A stretch of DNA of 64,000 nucleotides from Corinectria fuckeliana (taxonomy: Eukaryota > Ascomycota > Sordariomycetes > Hypocreales > Nectriaceae). The translations under genes were made by a program, and so were the position numbers. A model generated the notes under the pieces. The model saw nothing but the letters and a program-made list of their open reading frames with translations. It did not search any database and was not told the origin of the DNA. The stretch is from assembly GCA_019137255.1 (NCBI GenBank), contig WPDH01000280.1, positions 124,001-188,000 of the forward strand, given 5' to 3'. Below are positions 34,152 through 45,037 of the stretch, piece after piece. How positions within the stretch are numbered: position 1 is the first letter of the stretch; every line of letters begins with the position of its first letter.

Positions 34152-34560
34152 TCAACATTCTACAGCAAGACTTTCTTTCAAGAGAGGATTTTGATTCTGA
34201 TCTACACAGTCGCGCATGATATTGAAGTCTTGACGAAGCCCGTGAATGTCGGCAAGGATATAGAGTAGCGCGTCCTCGGGGCTCTTCGGCGAGATAACCC
34301 AGGAATGGCCTTCCATTCGGTACTGCTCAAGAAGCTGCGCTTTTGAAGCTTATGAAGACGACGACATCGTGATTGTCAGACATTTGAGAGAAAAATGGCC
34401 CGAGACAATATGTCCAAGGGAAACACGTACCAATGCATTTGTTCATCTGAAAGCAACTGGTGGGTGAGACCGTCAAAGTGTATCCCATGATCAAGGCCAA
34501 CTCGCCAAGGTTATGTACCTGCCAGCTTCTCGCCTGGGACACAGTATTTGGGTTCGTTGT
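34152..34560 (-). other. Possible gene fragment (unrecognised)
   Basis: A minus-strand frame ending at 34152 reads AQLLEQYRMEGHSWVIS and then LLYILADIHGLRQDF, which looks coding. Upstream, after a plausible intron starting at GTACGT (about 34429), the frame reads SWQVHNLGELALIMGYTL and CFQMNKCIG. No start codon with a good context was found before the repeats at 34.67 kb, so this may be the 3' part of a truncated gene. Family not recognised. Confidence 0.3.
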
Positions 34561-34670
34561 ATCTATTCCGCAAAGGACCTAGAGCATGTTGACAAAGACA
34601 CGCTGGGGGTGATAAGCTGTGTATGTAATGTTTGCCTCGAGGCGTTGAAGATCACACTGGTGCGTGTCAG

Positions 34671-34694
34671 CCAGGACCAGGACCAGGACCAGGA
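34671..34694 (+). repeat. (CCAGGA)4 hexamer repeat
   Basis: Four perfect copies of CCAGGA. No gene context could be assigned. Confidence 0.9.
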
Positions 34695-34786
34695 GGTTAA
34701 ATATCTACTTACAACTTTATTTCTTCTGCGCCACGTGTTACAACCTTTGGGCCTACCGGGAACTACAACCATGATGAACAAGGGCC

Positions 34787-34800
34787 GGGGGGGGGGGGGG
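34787..34800 (+). repeat. G14 homopolymer
   Basis: Run of 14 G residues. Its length may vary between strains or be misjudged in sequencing. Confidence 0.85.
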
Positions 34801-34992
34801 ACAGTTGAATGGAGCTGGGCGAATCCATTCACATCCTCTCCGGTACTGAGTGCGAAGGTGTCAGATCCTGTAACATTTGTTAGGAGTACGACTCAGTCTG
34901 GTATCCCATTAGAGAAAGAGAATGCGCGCGTAGCCGCGGTGAACCTTCCTTTGTAGTATCAATAATTATAAAAACGCCTTTGCAACTGATGT

Positions 34993-35865
34993 CTATCTCT
35001 GCAGGGCCTGCGCGATATCGTTCATCCCAGTCAACTTCTTCACTGTTCCATCCAGCGTCCCAAATGGTAGTACCGTTGCAATCCACGTCAAAAACGACGA
35101 ACCTCCCCTCCATATTACCGACGGCGGATTCTTCTTCAGTATATCCTGCACAACCAACTCTGCCCACTTCTCGGCGATCATACCCTGTCCCGCAGAATGT
35201 TCTTGCCGCATTGATCTCTCGACCACCTCTTTGGCAGGCTCATATATCGACCCCTTTGGTACTGACTGGCTCTGGGATACTCGAAAATTGTCGATCAGAT
35301 TAGTCCGGACGAGTCCAGTCCTCAGGTCAATGACCTTTATCCCGAATGGTTGAAGCTCGAGTCTCAGAGTATCCGAAAGCATTGCCAATGCCGCTTTCGA
35401 AGAATTGTACACTCCCTGAAGGGGTATTGTGGTAACAGCGGCGACGGATGTTTGGTTCACAATGATGCCGTCAGAGGATTTCAACATGAGTGGTAGAAAG
35501 GCCTGCGTGACGGCAATTTGCGACCATACGTTGAGGTCAAATATCTTCTTGGCCTCCGAGATATTGATATCCACTACTGGCATCAGAAACAGGTTTCCCG
35601 CATTGTTGATTAAAATGTCGAGTGCAGACAGTTTGCTAACACAATTGGCGATAGAGGCTTCAGACTGCACGTCGAGAGTAAGGGTTTCAATCCCGAGAGA
35701 CGTGAGTTGTTTCATCTTCGCAGGGTTTCGAGCCGTCGCATAAACGTGCAGGCCGGCTTTGTGAAGGGCGACTGCCAGGGCAGCGCCCAGGCCGCCATCC
35801 GAGCAGCCGGTGATGAGAGCTGTTCGCTTAGGGCTTTGCATGTTTTGAAGCCGCGGTGAATTCAT
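34993..35865 (-). CDS. Short-chain dehydrogenase/reductase (Ayr1-like classical SDR)
   Basis: NAD(P)H-dependent oxidoreductase, 290 aa, single exon. Cofactor motif TGCSDGGLG lies near residue 17, then ATARN, NNAG near 95, and the catalytic Ser/Tyr/Lys set in QTSVAAV and YNSSKAA. The C-terminal half resembles 1-acyldihydroxyacetone-phosphate reductases and related lipid-acting SDRs, including a hydrophobic stretch SSFLTWIATVLPFG. Two ATGs are possible (35865 or 35841); the open frame extends to 36030, but that extension has no family resemblance. It lies 1.3 kb beyond the GH3 gene. I saw no copy of the cluster motif upstream, so membership of the polyketide cluster is doubtful though chemically reasonable. 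Confidence 0.85.
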   Translation of the reverse strand: MNSPRLQNMQSPKRTALITGCSDGGLGAALAVALHKAGLHVYATARNPAKMKQLTSLGIETLTLDVQSEASIANCVSKLSALDILINNAGNLFLMPVVDINISEAKKIFDLNVWSQIAVTQAFLPLMLKSSDGIIVNQTSVAAVTTIPLQGVYNSSKAALAMLSDTLRLELQPFGIKVIDLRTGLVRTNLIDNFRVSQSQSVPKGSIYEPAKEVVERSMRQEHSAGQGMIAEKWAELVVQDILKKNPPSVIWRGGSSFLTWIATVLPFGTLDGTVKKLTGMNDIAQALQR

Positions 35866-36642
35866 CAAGATAACTGCCGAGGATGAGAAAGAAAGCAGTC
35901 TATTAGCTTGGATTTGTAGACTGGATAACAATTGTTTGAGTAAAATATTGGTTGCTGGGCTGTTGGGCTGTTGTATCTTCCACTTATACAGTTGAAAACG
36001 TGCATGTCGCGGTTGAATGTTGCTCCCCAATCGGCCTATCTTTGCCCCGGCTCACGCTTGAGTTTGCCCGGTCGTAAGCGGCCGGATGAATTGGGACACC
36101 GACTCGTAAACAAACCAATGCCAGAGACCACTCTTCGGCTGAGGATCCCGATGCCGGGATCCGAGTCGGGAGCCGTTTGGGTATCTTGCTATCTGACTCA
36201 ACATACTTAAGAACTGGGAGAAATTCTTTTCTGGCTTATTCTGTAGGATGATCACGTCAAAACTTGATGTCTTTTTAATTGTATGAACAAGGATATGCAA
36301 GATGCTCAATGGTAAATTGTCACATTTGCCGCGAGTTACCTAGCCTGCGTGAGACCGGTCAGCTCTGTTAACCAGCCTCGATAATTTGCCTCGCTAGATG
36401 TATTGCTCTTGTAGTCTCAAAGCCCGTAGAAGGTTGCCTGATTATTTGTAGCACACTAGGAACTGTCTTAGTCAAAGCCTCAAGCTAGAGAGATGGCAGA
36501 TGGAAAGATAACGATGAATCTGAATATCCGGCATTCACTACCATTTATGGTGCCCACGTTGGTTTCCGAAAGTTAGTCACACATAATACCACTATGCTGT
36601 GAACTATATGCAACACCTGTAGTGAATATTTCCAATCCCCCC
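35866..36642. other. Intergenic DNA
   Basis: This holds the promoter side of the SDR and about 600 bp of AT-rich sequence. No gene or cluster motif seen. Confidence 0.45.
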
Positions 36643-36864
36643 TTACTTAGACCCGCTTCCACCTTTCCCTTTCCCCTTGGAGCTATTGATCACAACCTTG
36701 CACGGCACGCATGGGGGATCTATGACATCCCGGGCGAAATTCGCAGGGCGCTCGCAGTCCTTACCCGACTCGATTGCTTGTTTGCACGCCTCTATGCGGG
36801 TCTCGTGGAACATTCGAGTCCAGCAGCGTTGGCACCGGTGGTTGAACCTGACTCTCTGGCACAT
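36643..36864 (-). CDS. Small Cys-rich hypothetical protein
   Basis: A 73-aa frame begins MCQRVRFNHRCQRCW and contains CKQAIESGKDCERP and DPPCVPC, ending in a Lys/Gly/Ser tail. The spacing of seven Cys and one or two His suggests a small zinc-binding or disulfide-bonded protein of a type often annotated as hypothetical in ascomycetes. No signal peptide, so zinc binding is more likely than secretion. The open frame extends upstream to 37011, and an upstream exon cannot be excluded. Identification rests on composition only. Confidence 0.4.
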   Translation of the reverse strand: MCQRVRFNHRCQRCWTRMFHETRIEACKQAIESGKDCERPANFARDVIDPPCVPCKVVINSSKGKGKGGSGSK

Positions 36865-37573
36865 TCGGCTTGTTTTCGTCGATACAGTGTACCGGAATTT
36901 CTTGGTGGATCGAGTGGTTAGCTTCCCGCGGCGAAGAGTTTCTGTTCGTTGGTTGCCTGGCACGTTTCCGTTGGACTTCCTGTTGTAGTTTCTTGTTATA
37001 TTTAGTAACAAGCATGCTGTTTGTCGTGTTTATATACTTCAGCCTAATGTGATTCACGACTCATGTCCAGCCACCCCTACCTCGGGGCCTGGTGCAGAGG
37101 TCATTAATTGCAAGGGTCCATCACTGCTGGATGTCGAGCAAGTAGCACGCCCAAGTACTGATTGATAGCGTGACGGCAAGGCGCTTTACGAACGTGAGAA
37201 CTTGAGAGCGTTGACATTAAATTGATACTGATGAACATGTGGGTTGATCACTATGCATAGGGATAATTTCATCATTGATATACTAGGCTGCATGCAAAGT
37301 ACGTTTCTCTAAGTCATTATAGCACCTAGAAATATGGTCGAGATCTGAACTATGCGGCATAAGTATAATGCATGGATTTTACGACGGCCAGTCGCGCATA
37401 TGCAACTTACGCTGATACCATGTAATCATCCATTCTCACAAATTCCCTTGCGTCACGCGGAAAGGTTCCGTAGACCTTGGGTTGGGCGTTAAAGATGTCA
37501 TTCGCTAACCTGCACCAACTCCCCCCGCATCCGCATTGTTCGTCATCCCTCGTGCTGAGATAACCACGACAAG
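36865..37573. other. Intergenic DNA
   Basis: AT-rich upstream region of the metallo-beta-lactamase-fold gene. Nothing else supported. Confidence 0.45.
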
Positions 37574-38711
37574 ATGGCACTACAACTGAGAGAGCTCGAT
37601 CGCGTCGAGTTCTCGGTACTGGTGAACAACGAGGTCGACCCTATTTCACCGAGCCCTAACCCGGAAGTAAAGCACCCGGGCTTCTTCACGGGCGTGCCCC
37701 TCACACCGCTTCCGGATCGGCGAGGCGATGCCACATTGGAAGCACGTATGGACTCCATCTGCTGCGGAGCTCATGGACTCTCGCTCGTTATAGTATGTCA
37801 CTTTGCCGACCTGAGCGATGGTGCGTGTTGCTTACTTCGAGTTCAGACTGCTACTTGCGGGAATGTCTCGCACACGATACTCTTCGACGCCGGCCCTGAG
37901 GAGAGCGTGTTCAAACGAAACGCCTCGCGCATGCGTCTTGATGCCGGCACTATCGAGCGCATCCAGCTATCGCACTGGCACCGCGATCACTCGGGCGGGA
38001 TGCTGAGCGCCGTCACGTTAATCAACAGTGCCAAGAAAACCGGCCAACCGCCAGTAATTTTGGATCTGCATCCGGATCGTCCGGATTTCCGCGGCATTGA
38101 CTTTCAAGGGACCCCGGTTTCCATGGAAGCCGACCCCAGCTTCGAAGACATGGAGGCGCTCGGTGGCGTCATAAGGAAGAGCAGTGCTCCCCACCTGGTG
38201 CTCGACGACATGTTTGCCGTGTCGGGCGAGGTCCCTCGCGTTACGGACTATGAAAGAGGACTCCGCGGCGGAATCAGGTTCAACAAGGCAACAGAGGAAT
38301 GGGAGAAGGACGAAATGATCAAAGACGAGCGCTTCCTCATGTGCAATCTGAAGGGTGAGCCGATCTCGGAGTTGCCAAATCTCATACGCCGTGTGCTAAG
38401 TTGACTACGCAGGCAAGGGGCTCGTCGTCTTCGCCGGCTGCAGCCATCCAGGCATCATCAACATCTGCAAACACGCTCTTGAGCTGGGCGATTCACTGCC
38501 AATTTTCTCCGTGGTGGGAGGCTTCCATCTTGCCGACGGCGATCCAGTCAAAATGCAAAAGACCATGGATGACATGAAGGATCTTGGTATCAAGATCTTG
38601 ATGCCGGGGCACTGTACCGGTTGGCGGTTCTGCTTCAAGATCGAGCAAGAGATGCCGGCTGGGTCTTATGTCCCCTGTTTTGCGGGCTCAAAATATACCA
38701 TCGAAGCCTGA
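37574..38711 (+). CDS. Metallo-beta-lactamase-fold hydrolase
   Basis: 341 aa from three exons (37574-37792, 37847-38354, 38413-38711). The metal-binding motif LSHWHRDHSGG (H-x-H-x-D-H) lies near residue 125; further metal ligands are probably His in FAGCSHPG and in MPGHCTG. This domain order (LFDAGPEE, HWHRDH, GCSHPGI, VVGGFHL) matches the MBL-fold subgroup related to archaeal methanopterin-linked proteins, which in fungi are uncharacterised. The first intron is 54 bp, a multiple of three without stops, so the frame reads through it. I remove it because it has GTATGT and CAG ends and interrupts the family sequence (LSLVI joins TATCGNVSHTI). Substrate unknown. Confidence 0.85.
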
Positions 38712-39496
38712 CCTGATCAAGTATATTGTTTTATCAACCACATCTATAGAAGTCTCGTATTATGTTTGTAGGTATTTAAAGCTTACTATAATACTCAGCC
38801 AGCAGCCTGATGTCTTGGCCCACTACCAACCTCCGGACTGCTCCCTGCTTTATCCCTCTGCAACCCAACATGAGCACATTTCACGGTACCTGGACCATCA
38901 AGGCAGCACGTGCAGGAATATTCTGATGTCAGCCGCAGGAATCGTGTTCCTCGTTATCTCGTTCCGTGGCAGCGATGCCATCAAACAAGGAGTCATTGGC
39001 GGCCGCAAGGTAAACGGGACTTCGTACCAGCCGGTCGACGATCCTAACAGCCAGGACATAGACCGTTGAAAGATGACGCAATTCTTGGCTGAAACGCTGG
39101 GACTAGAATCTGTTCAAATACTTATCCGCTGCTTTTACGAAACAAGGAAGACTCAAATGCTGAGGAGATATTCCCCACGTGCAGCAACTTAGATCACCGC
39201 CTAATTCAATAAGGGGCCTGAAAAGATAAAGGGCATCGATAATGTTTGTGTTTAATCGAATTCCCTAACTGATATTTTCAGTACAGTGAAAACTCGGCGT
39301 GTCTTCGCACATTGAGTGTTGTGGCCTTGAATCAACTTATTCCGGCATGAACAAGTTTCATGATCTTATAGACGCGAGTTCCCAACCAATTTTGTACCGA
39401 CAAAACTTCTTCCGTCATCACTGAAAGACAAAACGGTAAGTTGGCCTGATGGGCTTCCATGAATCGATGAATATCCCAGCTATATAGCTCAGCTTT
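38712..39496. other. Convergent spacer
   Basis: 3'-3' region between the MBL-fold and SET genes. An open frame to 39069 continues on the plus strand but has no recognisable content. Confidence 0.45.
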
Positions 39497-40725
39497 CTAA
39501 AATGGTCCAAAAGGTAGCGACTCTATGCTAGCTAAGTTCTCTTTAGCCTCTTCGTCAATACATCGTTCGCAAGTACACGAGAACCTAAACTGGTCATTGA
39601 CTAGCTTCTGCCTTGCTCTCAAGTCCTTGTATGTAGTGAGGTCGAAGTAGGTGATAAAACACTCCCCCCCCTGATCGATGTCTCTTGCCGCAGTATAGAC
39701 CATTCGTGACTGGCTATTTGGCTGATGTGTGACCTACACGCAAATTTGGTCAACTCTAATTTCCATACAAATGCAATAGTACGAGAATTGTGACTGTGTA
39801 TACTCACATTCGGCATGCAGGAATGGTTAAACATGGCAGCCCTGGGATTCACAGCCAGCCCGTAAGATTCACCTCTGGGCACGGGACGATCAATCATGTC
39901 CAGAGGCCCCGTGATATTTGAGTACAGCCCGAAGGTATTCGTCTCCTCTTTGCATATCAGCGACAGCATCTCGTCAGGACTCAACAAGCAATGCAAGACT
40001 GATGCATCGCTGAGGTACGTCCCAGCCAGTCTCCTCCAGTGCTTAAGTTGTGACTCTGGCCAGGACTCGAGGTATGCACAGCACGTCTCAACAGCGTCCC
40101 AGCCACGCTTAAACTTGGCTTCCCATGCATATCGTTGAGGATGTTGCGATTTCATCTCATGGACCTCCAAATTCCTTCCGGCAAGTAGACGGACCACGTG
40201 CCAAAGCGTAACAAAGTCGTACTGCCCCTCCTGTGAACGAAGGGTTTCTCCGTTTTGCTTCAGCCACAAACACTCGTACTCATGACGGGCATAGTCTCCA
40301 GCTCGGCAGCCATCATTGCACCAGATTACATCCTTCAAGCAATTTCTTGGGCAGCGCACGCCTTTCCCGTCCTGTGACACACGTCGCGAGCAGCTGAGGT
40401 TGCTGCAGATGAGTTGATCGGTTTGAGACGGCTCCACGGTTGGCACGATGGCGTACGGGGCATCTATGAGGAGAACCGTGCCTGCTGGTACCGAAGACGA
40501 CACGCGCAGCAGTCTACCTTTGGCCGGATCATGGTCAGGGACTAGGTGAGGGTGAACATAAAAGTCCGCATCTTGTGCATTGACCTTGCCCGAGGTCTTT
40601 GAGAGTTGTTTAGTCGGTTTCAGCCCGACAAGTACAGGCCAGGATTCCATTGACGGATTGCTGGATCTCACGAGGAGAGAGGAGAAAAATGGAAAAGCGA
40701 AAAGCTGGCAGCGCCAGTAAACCAC
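39497..40725 (-). CDS. SET-domain protein (SMYD-like)
   Basis: 384 aa from two exons (40725-39808, 39733-39497; 74-bp intron with GTGAGT/TAG). A Cys-rich zinc region (CSNLSCSRRV, CPRNCLKDVIWCNDGCRAGD, HEYEC) resembles a MYND-type finger inserted in the SET domain. The catalytic core carries MFNHSCMPN, interrupted by the intron directly after this motif, then FITYFDL, and a post-SET FSCTCERC. This is the split-SET layout of SMYD lysine methyltransferases; histone or other protein substrates are possible. The ATG at 40650 is an alternative start, since the first 25 residues look unlike the family. No link to the metabolite cluster is evident. Confidence 0.85.
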
Positions 40726-43168
40726 GTTTATTTGGTCGCACTAACCGTGTCTTAGATACCCCTAATGAGGTTAGTTGAGGCAATCGCGACGATAAAGCTA
40801 TGGGTGAAGTAACCTCTTATGGATTGAAAACCCTCTTTGCCGCTAAGGACAGAGAGACGGGTCCAACTTGATAAGTGTCGAGATACGAGAATGGAGTACG
40901 AATGCAGAGACGACGCCGGCTCTCCATTGCGGAGCGTTCCACTTTTATCGGGAGAACTATGAGGCTTGGGAAGCATGAAGCAGTTGAGTTGCCATCATCT
41001 GCATTGTGGTTGTGAGCAGGCTGAGTACAGTTATACTGACTCACGTTCAGCCATCTCGGTCCTGGGAGGAAACCGTGTCATACAGGTGGATTAGGAAACA
41101 AAGGCCGGGGAAAACTAAACAAACCCGAGGTTCTAAGCCCCAGCTTCTAGAAATCATTACTTCAGCCTGACAACTACTATAAGAGCGGCACGTCTTTTCT
41201 AGGGCAAAGATAACATATCGCCACCCGATTTCATCGTCGCTAACGATATGTGGTCTACTAAGGTCCAGATACTCACTCCCGAATATTCAGTAGGGAGCGG
41301 TGGCACTTTATTGTTGCTTAGCAGGACCGTTTTCTGTCTGCGCGAAGTTTGGGTTCATTGGTGGGCTTTAACGAGTCGAGAACGTTAGGTGAAAGGCGAT
41401 CGTTCATCAATGCTATGCATGAAAGTGCGGTAATCATCCATTATATTCGCCGCTTCACCAGCGCGTCTAGCCACTGACTGATCCGCGGCTCTCGGAAACC
41501 AGAACCGTCCAACATTCTGGTCTGCGAAGACCGTTCGTGGGGCGCACCTGGATGATGACTGCTGATTAGCTCTGCTGACTCGCACCTATTTCAGAACTGA
41601 GTACTTATAGTGCTCCTACGATATTGTAAGTGCTGACGAAGAAGTCAGCTTCGTCCTCTCCTAGCATCGCCCTTATTAGTCTCAGGCGGCCGCCTAAGCT
41701 GACACAGATGACCCCTAAATACCACACATGGAATTCCGCTCAAGACTGTTATCGAGGCCTGTAACCGAGATGGTGAAGTAGGACCTAAAAGAGATATCGG
41801 AAACCATAGACGCATAATATCCGACCACGGTCACGGCGAGCTAAATGGCCATCACATCAGCGACTAACTAAAGCGCTGACTGTGCTGTTCATTCTGTGAA
41901 ACGGGCTGTCGTGACTCTTGTAATTAGCACACTTACGCACCGAGGAGTACCTAGGTTGCTACAGTGCTATGCTCACGAGAATCAGTAAGCTTGCATAGTG
42001 ACTTCTTGTGAAAACTGCTGATGCAACAGAATAGATGCATGCCCAGCAAAGCGAGCAGTGAGCCTAGACTACAGCATGATGCGCGGTAAGCGAATTTAAA
42101 TTGTCGGAGGCCATTCTAAAACTTAGTGCCCATGACTGGATGCGGGTTTTCACACTTTTGCTTCGGCGAAGCTGTTGAAGGTTTTGGTACTGGTACTAAA
42201 TATCATCGCCACCCTTTACGAGCAGGCGTACTTCGGAGAGCGAGAGCCCCCTGGGCTAAGTTCTAGAGTCAAGCTGGACAACGTGACTAGCTACCTACTC
42301 AATTGACCCGAAGCGCTCTTCAGCCTGGCATGAGGGCCTTTTTAGAGGAGGAAAAGCGGAGATCAAGACACGAAATATCGGCTCAGACATGTTAAGCACG
42401 CGGTTCTGTAGAGTGATAGTCCTCGGATCCAATATTTCCGCTTGATTCAATTCCATCCGAGTTGGCATGAGCACTGCCGCCTGTTTAATTACCAGATGCC
42501 TTTAACCCAACACCACAGTTCTTGTCAGACGGTTACTGAAATGGAAATACTGAAAATCAAACTCAGGCGCTTCGTCGGCAGTAGCGCGTCGGCCTCCACT
42601 TGACGGAAACGGGACTTCGTTATAGAGCACCCGCCTCCATTATGAATCCTGCCGCTATTTTTAGGCGTCCGCCTCAAGGAACAGTTGTGTGCCGGATTGC
42701 TAGCGGTGCTGCGGCTACTCGACTTTGCTCAGCCTTGATCGGGCAAGATGGCGGGGGCTGACAGGCGTCTAAGATTGACTGATTGACTCCAATGAATACC
42801 CCTGTAAGCCTGCATGGTGGTCACGGAAGTCTGACATGCCGAGCGTGGAACAAGCCATGTGCTGGCGAAGTAATCGTTGCCATCTTTGGCATCCCACGTC
42901 GAGGGCAAGCTTCTTACTACCTGACACCTTGCCGAATATGGAGTCAACACTAGTTTTTGGTGACATTCTTTGGGCTCCTCTGGGTTGTGCTGGGGGCGGG
43001 ACAATCATCTATAAGTACTTGGTTTCGTTGCTTTGATATGGAAACAAAACATCTTCAGACAGCTTCCATCACAGCAACCACAATCACAACGCACTCAAAC
43101 TCACCTTCACACATCATCAACTAATCAAAACACCTTATACAATCAAGTTCGACGACGCAGCCATCAAG
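40726..43168. other. Gene-poor 2.4 kb region
   Basis: No open frame longer than about 90 codons and no family resemblance on either strand. Base composition is intermediate and there is no clear repeat. The right end (about 43000-43168) reads as a CA-rich promoter/5' leader of the cupin gene. Confidence 0.5.
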
Positions 43169-44072
43169 ATGCAGTTCTCCACCACTACTATTTCCGCTAT
43201 TTTGGCCTTTGCCTCCATGGCCTCTGCTGCCCCTCGTAACTCCCGACGAGGCGGATACCCTCAGGAACTTAGCTTGACTGCCCAGCTCCAGCTTGCCGAC
43301 ACGTAAGTATTGATTTACACCACCTTATACGCATTCTTTCGAAGATATCATCTAACATGTCCGAAACAGTGCCGTCGACCGCTTTGCCCTTCTCAAGGAT
43401 GACGACTTTGTCTTCGATTTCAACCAGGAGCAGGCCAGTCCTGGAAAGGGAGGTCAACTCGTCGCTGCCAACCGCAAGACATTCCCTGCTCTTGTCGGTA
43501 CTGGCGCTGGCATGGCTTTCGGCCGCATTGATGGTGAGATATCCCTCCCAAACACTTGGTTTCTCTAGAGTATCCGAGACGGCATGACACGATGGACTCG
43601 CAACTATCACATAACAAAAACGACTAACTCCTTCTTCCCAAAAGCCTGCGGCATGAACACCCTCCACGTCCACCCGCGCTCCGCCGAGCTCCAGATCGTC
43701 ACCTCCGGCCGCCTCATCACCGAGATGGTCCCCGAGAACGGCGTGAACGACGCTGACGGCAACCGCCGCGTCATCCGCACTGAGCTCGGCCCCAACACGA
43801 TGACCCCCTTCTATCAGGGCTCCGTGCACACTCAGTTCAACCCTGACTGCGAGCCTGCCACCTTTGTCGCTGCCTTCGCCTCGGAGGACTTTGGCGCCGG
43901 TCAGGTTCAGGACGAGACTTTTGCCCTGAGCGACGATGTCATCGCCGCTACCTTTGGTCAAAGCATCGCTGGCGAGGACATTGATCGTGTCCGCAAGGCT
44001 ATCCCCAAGAGCATCGCTCTGGGCGTCGACGAGTGCCTCCAGAAGTGCGGCATCTCGAAGCGCGCTATCTAA
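43169..44072 (+). CDS. Secreted cupin (spherulin-1A/germin-like)
   Basis: 241 aa from three exons (43169-43302, 43370-43533, 43645-44072). The signal peptide MQFSTTTISAILAFASMASA is followed by a mature start APRNSRRGG. The cupin core shows metal-ligand motif 1 as HVHPRSAELQIVTSGRL and a later GSVHTQFN segment supplying the second His. LSDDVIAATFGQ near the C-terminus is a common ending of fungal spherulin-like proteins. A Cys pair at the end (CLQKC) could pair with the early DACG and NPDC cysteines. Family members are secreted, often abundant in spores or stressed mycelium; the enzymatic role is unclear. The CA-rich leader suggests strong expression. Confidence 0.9.
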
Positions 44073-45037
44073 GAGGATGCATTGACCTTTCTTTCTGGTC
44101 CAGATCTTTTTGAAAAGGCGCCGGAACATGTACATAGCATAACATAGAATTGGATAACAAGCGGCTCTTTTGATTACCGGCGAGGGGTGGATGGACTCCG
44201 GCGTACATAGTTCGTTTTAGCGTAGTTCGGTATCGTTGAATAATAGTAAGGTAGATGATTTTATAGACTATAAAGCCCCCCAATGAGAAATTGTTGACAC
44301 TCTATCGACTTCTCTGTACTGCAAATACAAGTAGGCGAGGTGAAAGTTCCCCCTGAGAGAAGCGGCTAGAGGCTTTTCCGGCTAGAGCTTGCCACGAGGT
44401 ACGTCGAGTTTATGCCTTGCCTTTTTCAGGCGTCGAAGCAGCCTGTCTACACCGCGCTTGAGGGTGCGGTGGCAGATGGTCGAGTCAAGGCAGTACGTGC
44501 AAAGCATCGTTCAGTTTGGTCTGCTGAGGCTATCTTGGTACAATTAATTAGAGCACCGAGGTCAGAATTACAAACAGTCTGAAGGCCGTTGGCGTTGAGG
44601 CTTGAAAGAAGTTATGCAGTAGAAACAATGTCGGTTGCAGAAATGATGGAGAATATTTTACAGAAAGACGACCAGACTTCCTTCAGAGACGAGTAGCATA
44701 TCAAATTGGACTTGAGCACATTACTGGCACTTTTCCTTGCCTCAATGACGAGATGGCGAACAAGGAAGCATTTTTCCACTTTGGGAACCATGCCACGAAT
44801 GATTCACCTGCCTTTCAATTGTCCCTTTAGCAGAACTGATGGGTTTATAGTGGCCGAGGGAGATAGCTCTACCATCGTTCTGTATCTTCGGCTCCTACCG
44901 CCGCAACTATTTGTTTTGTCTTCGCCTCGCTCATCCACCGCAATAGAGATTTACGAACCCAGACGTAGAAGGTAGAACGCGAAATCGGGCCTGCCGCTGG
45001 CCGTAGCCAAACGCCTGAAGGCCTTGATGTACGAGGC
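44073..45037. other. Convergent spacer
   Basis: Almost 1 kb between the cupin stop and the stop of the HELVH protein. No supported gene; short frames are unrecognised. Confidence 0.45.
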
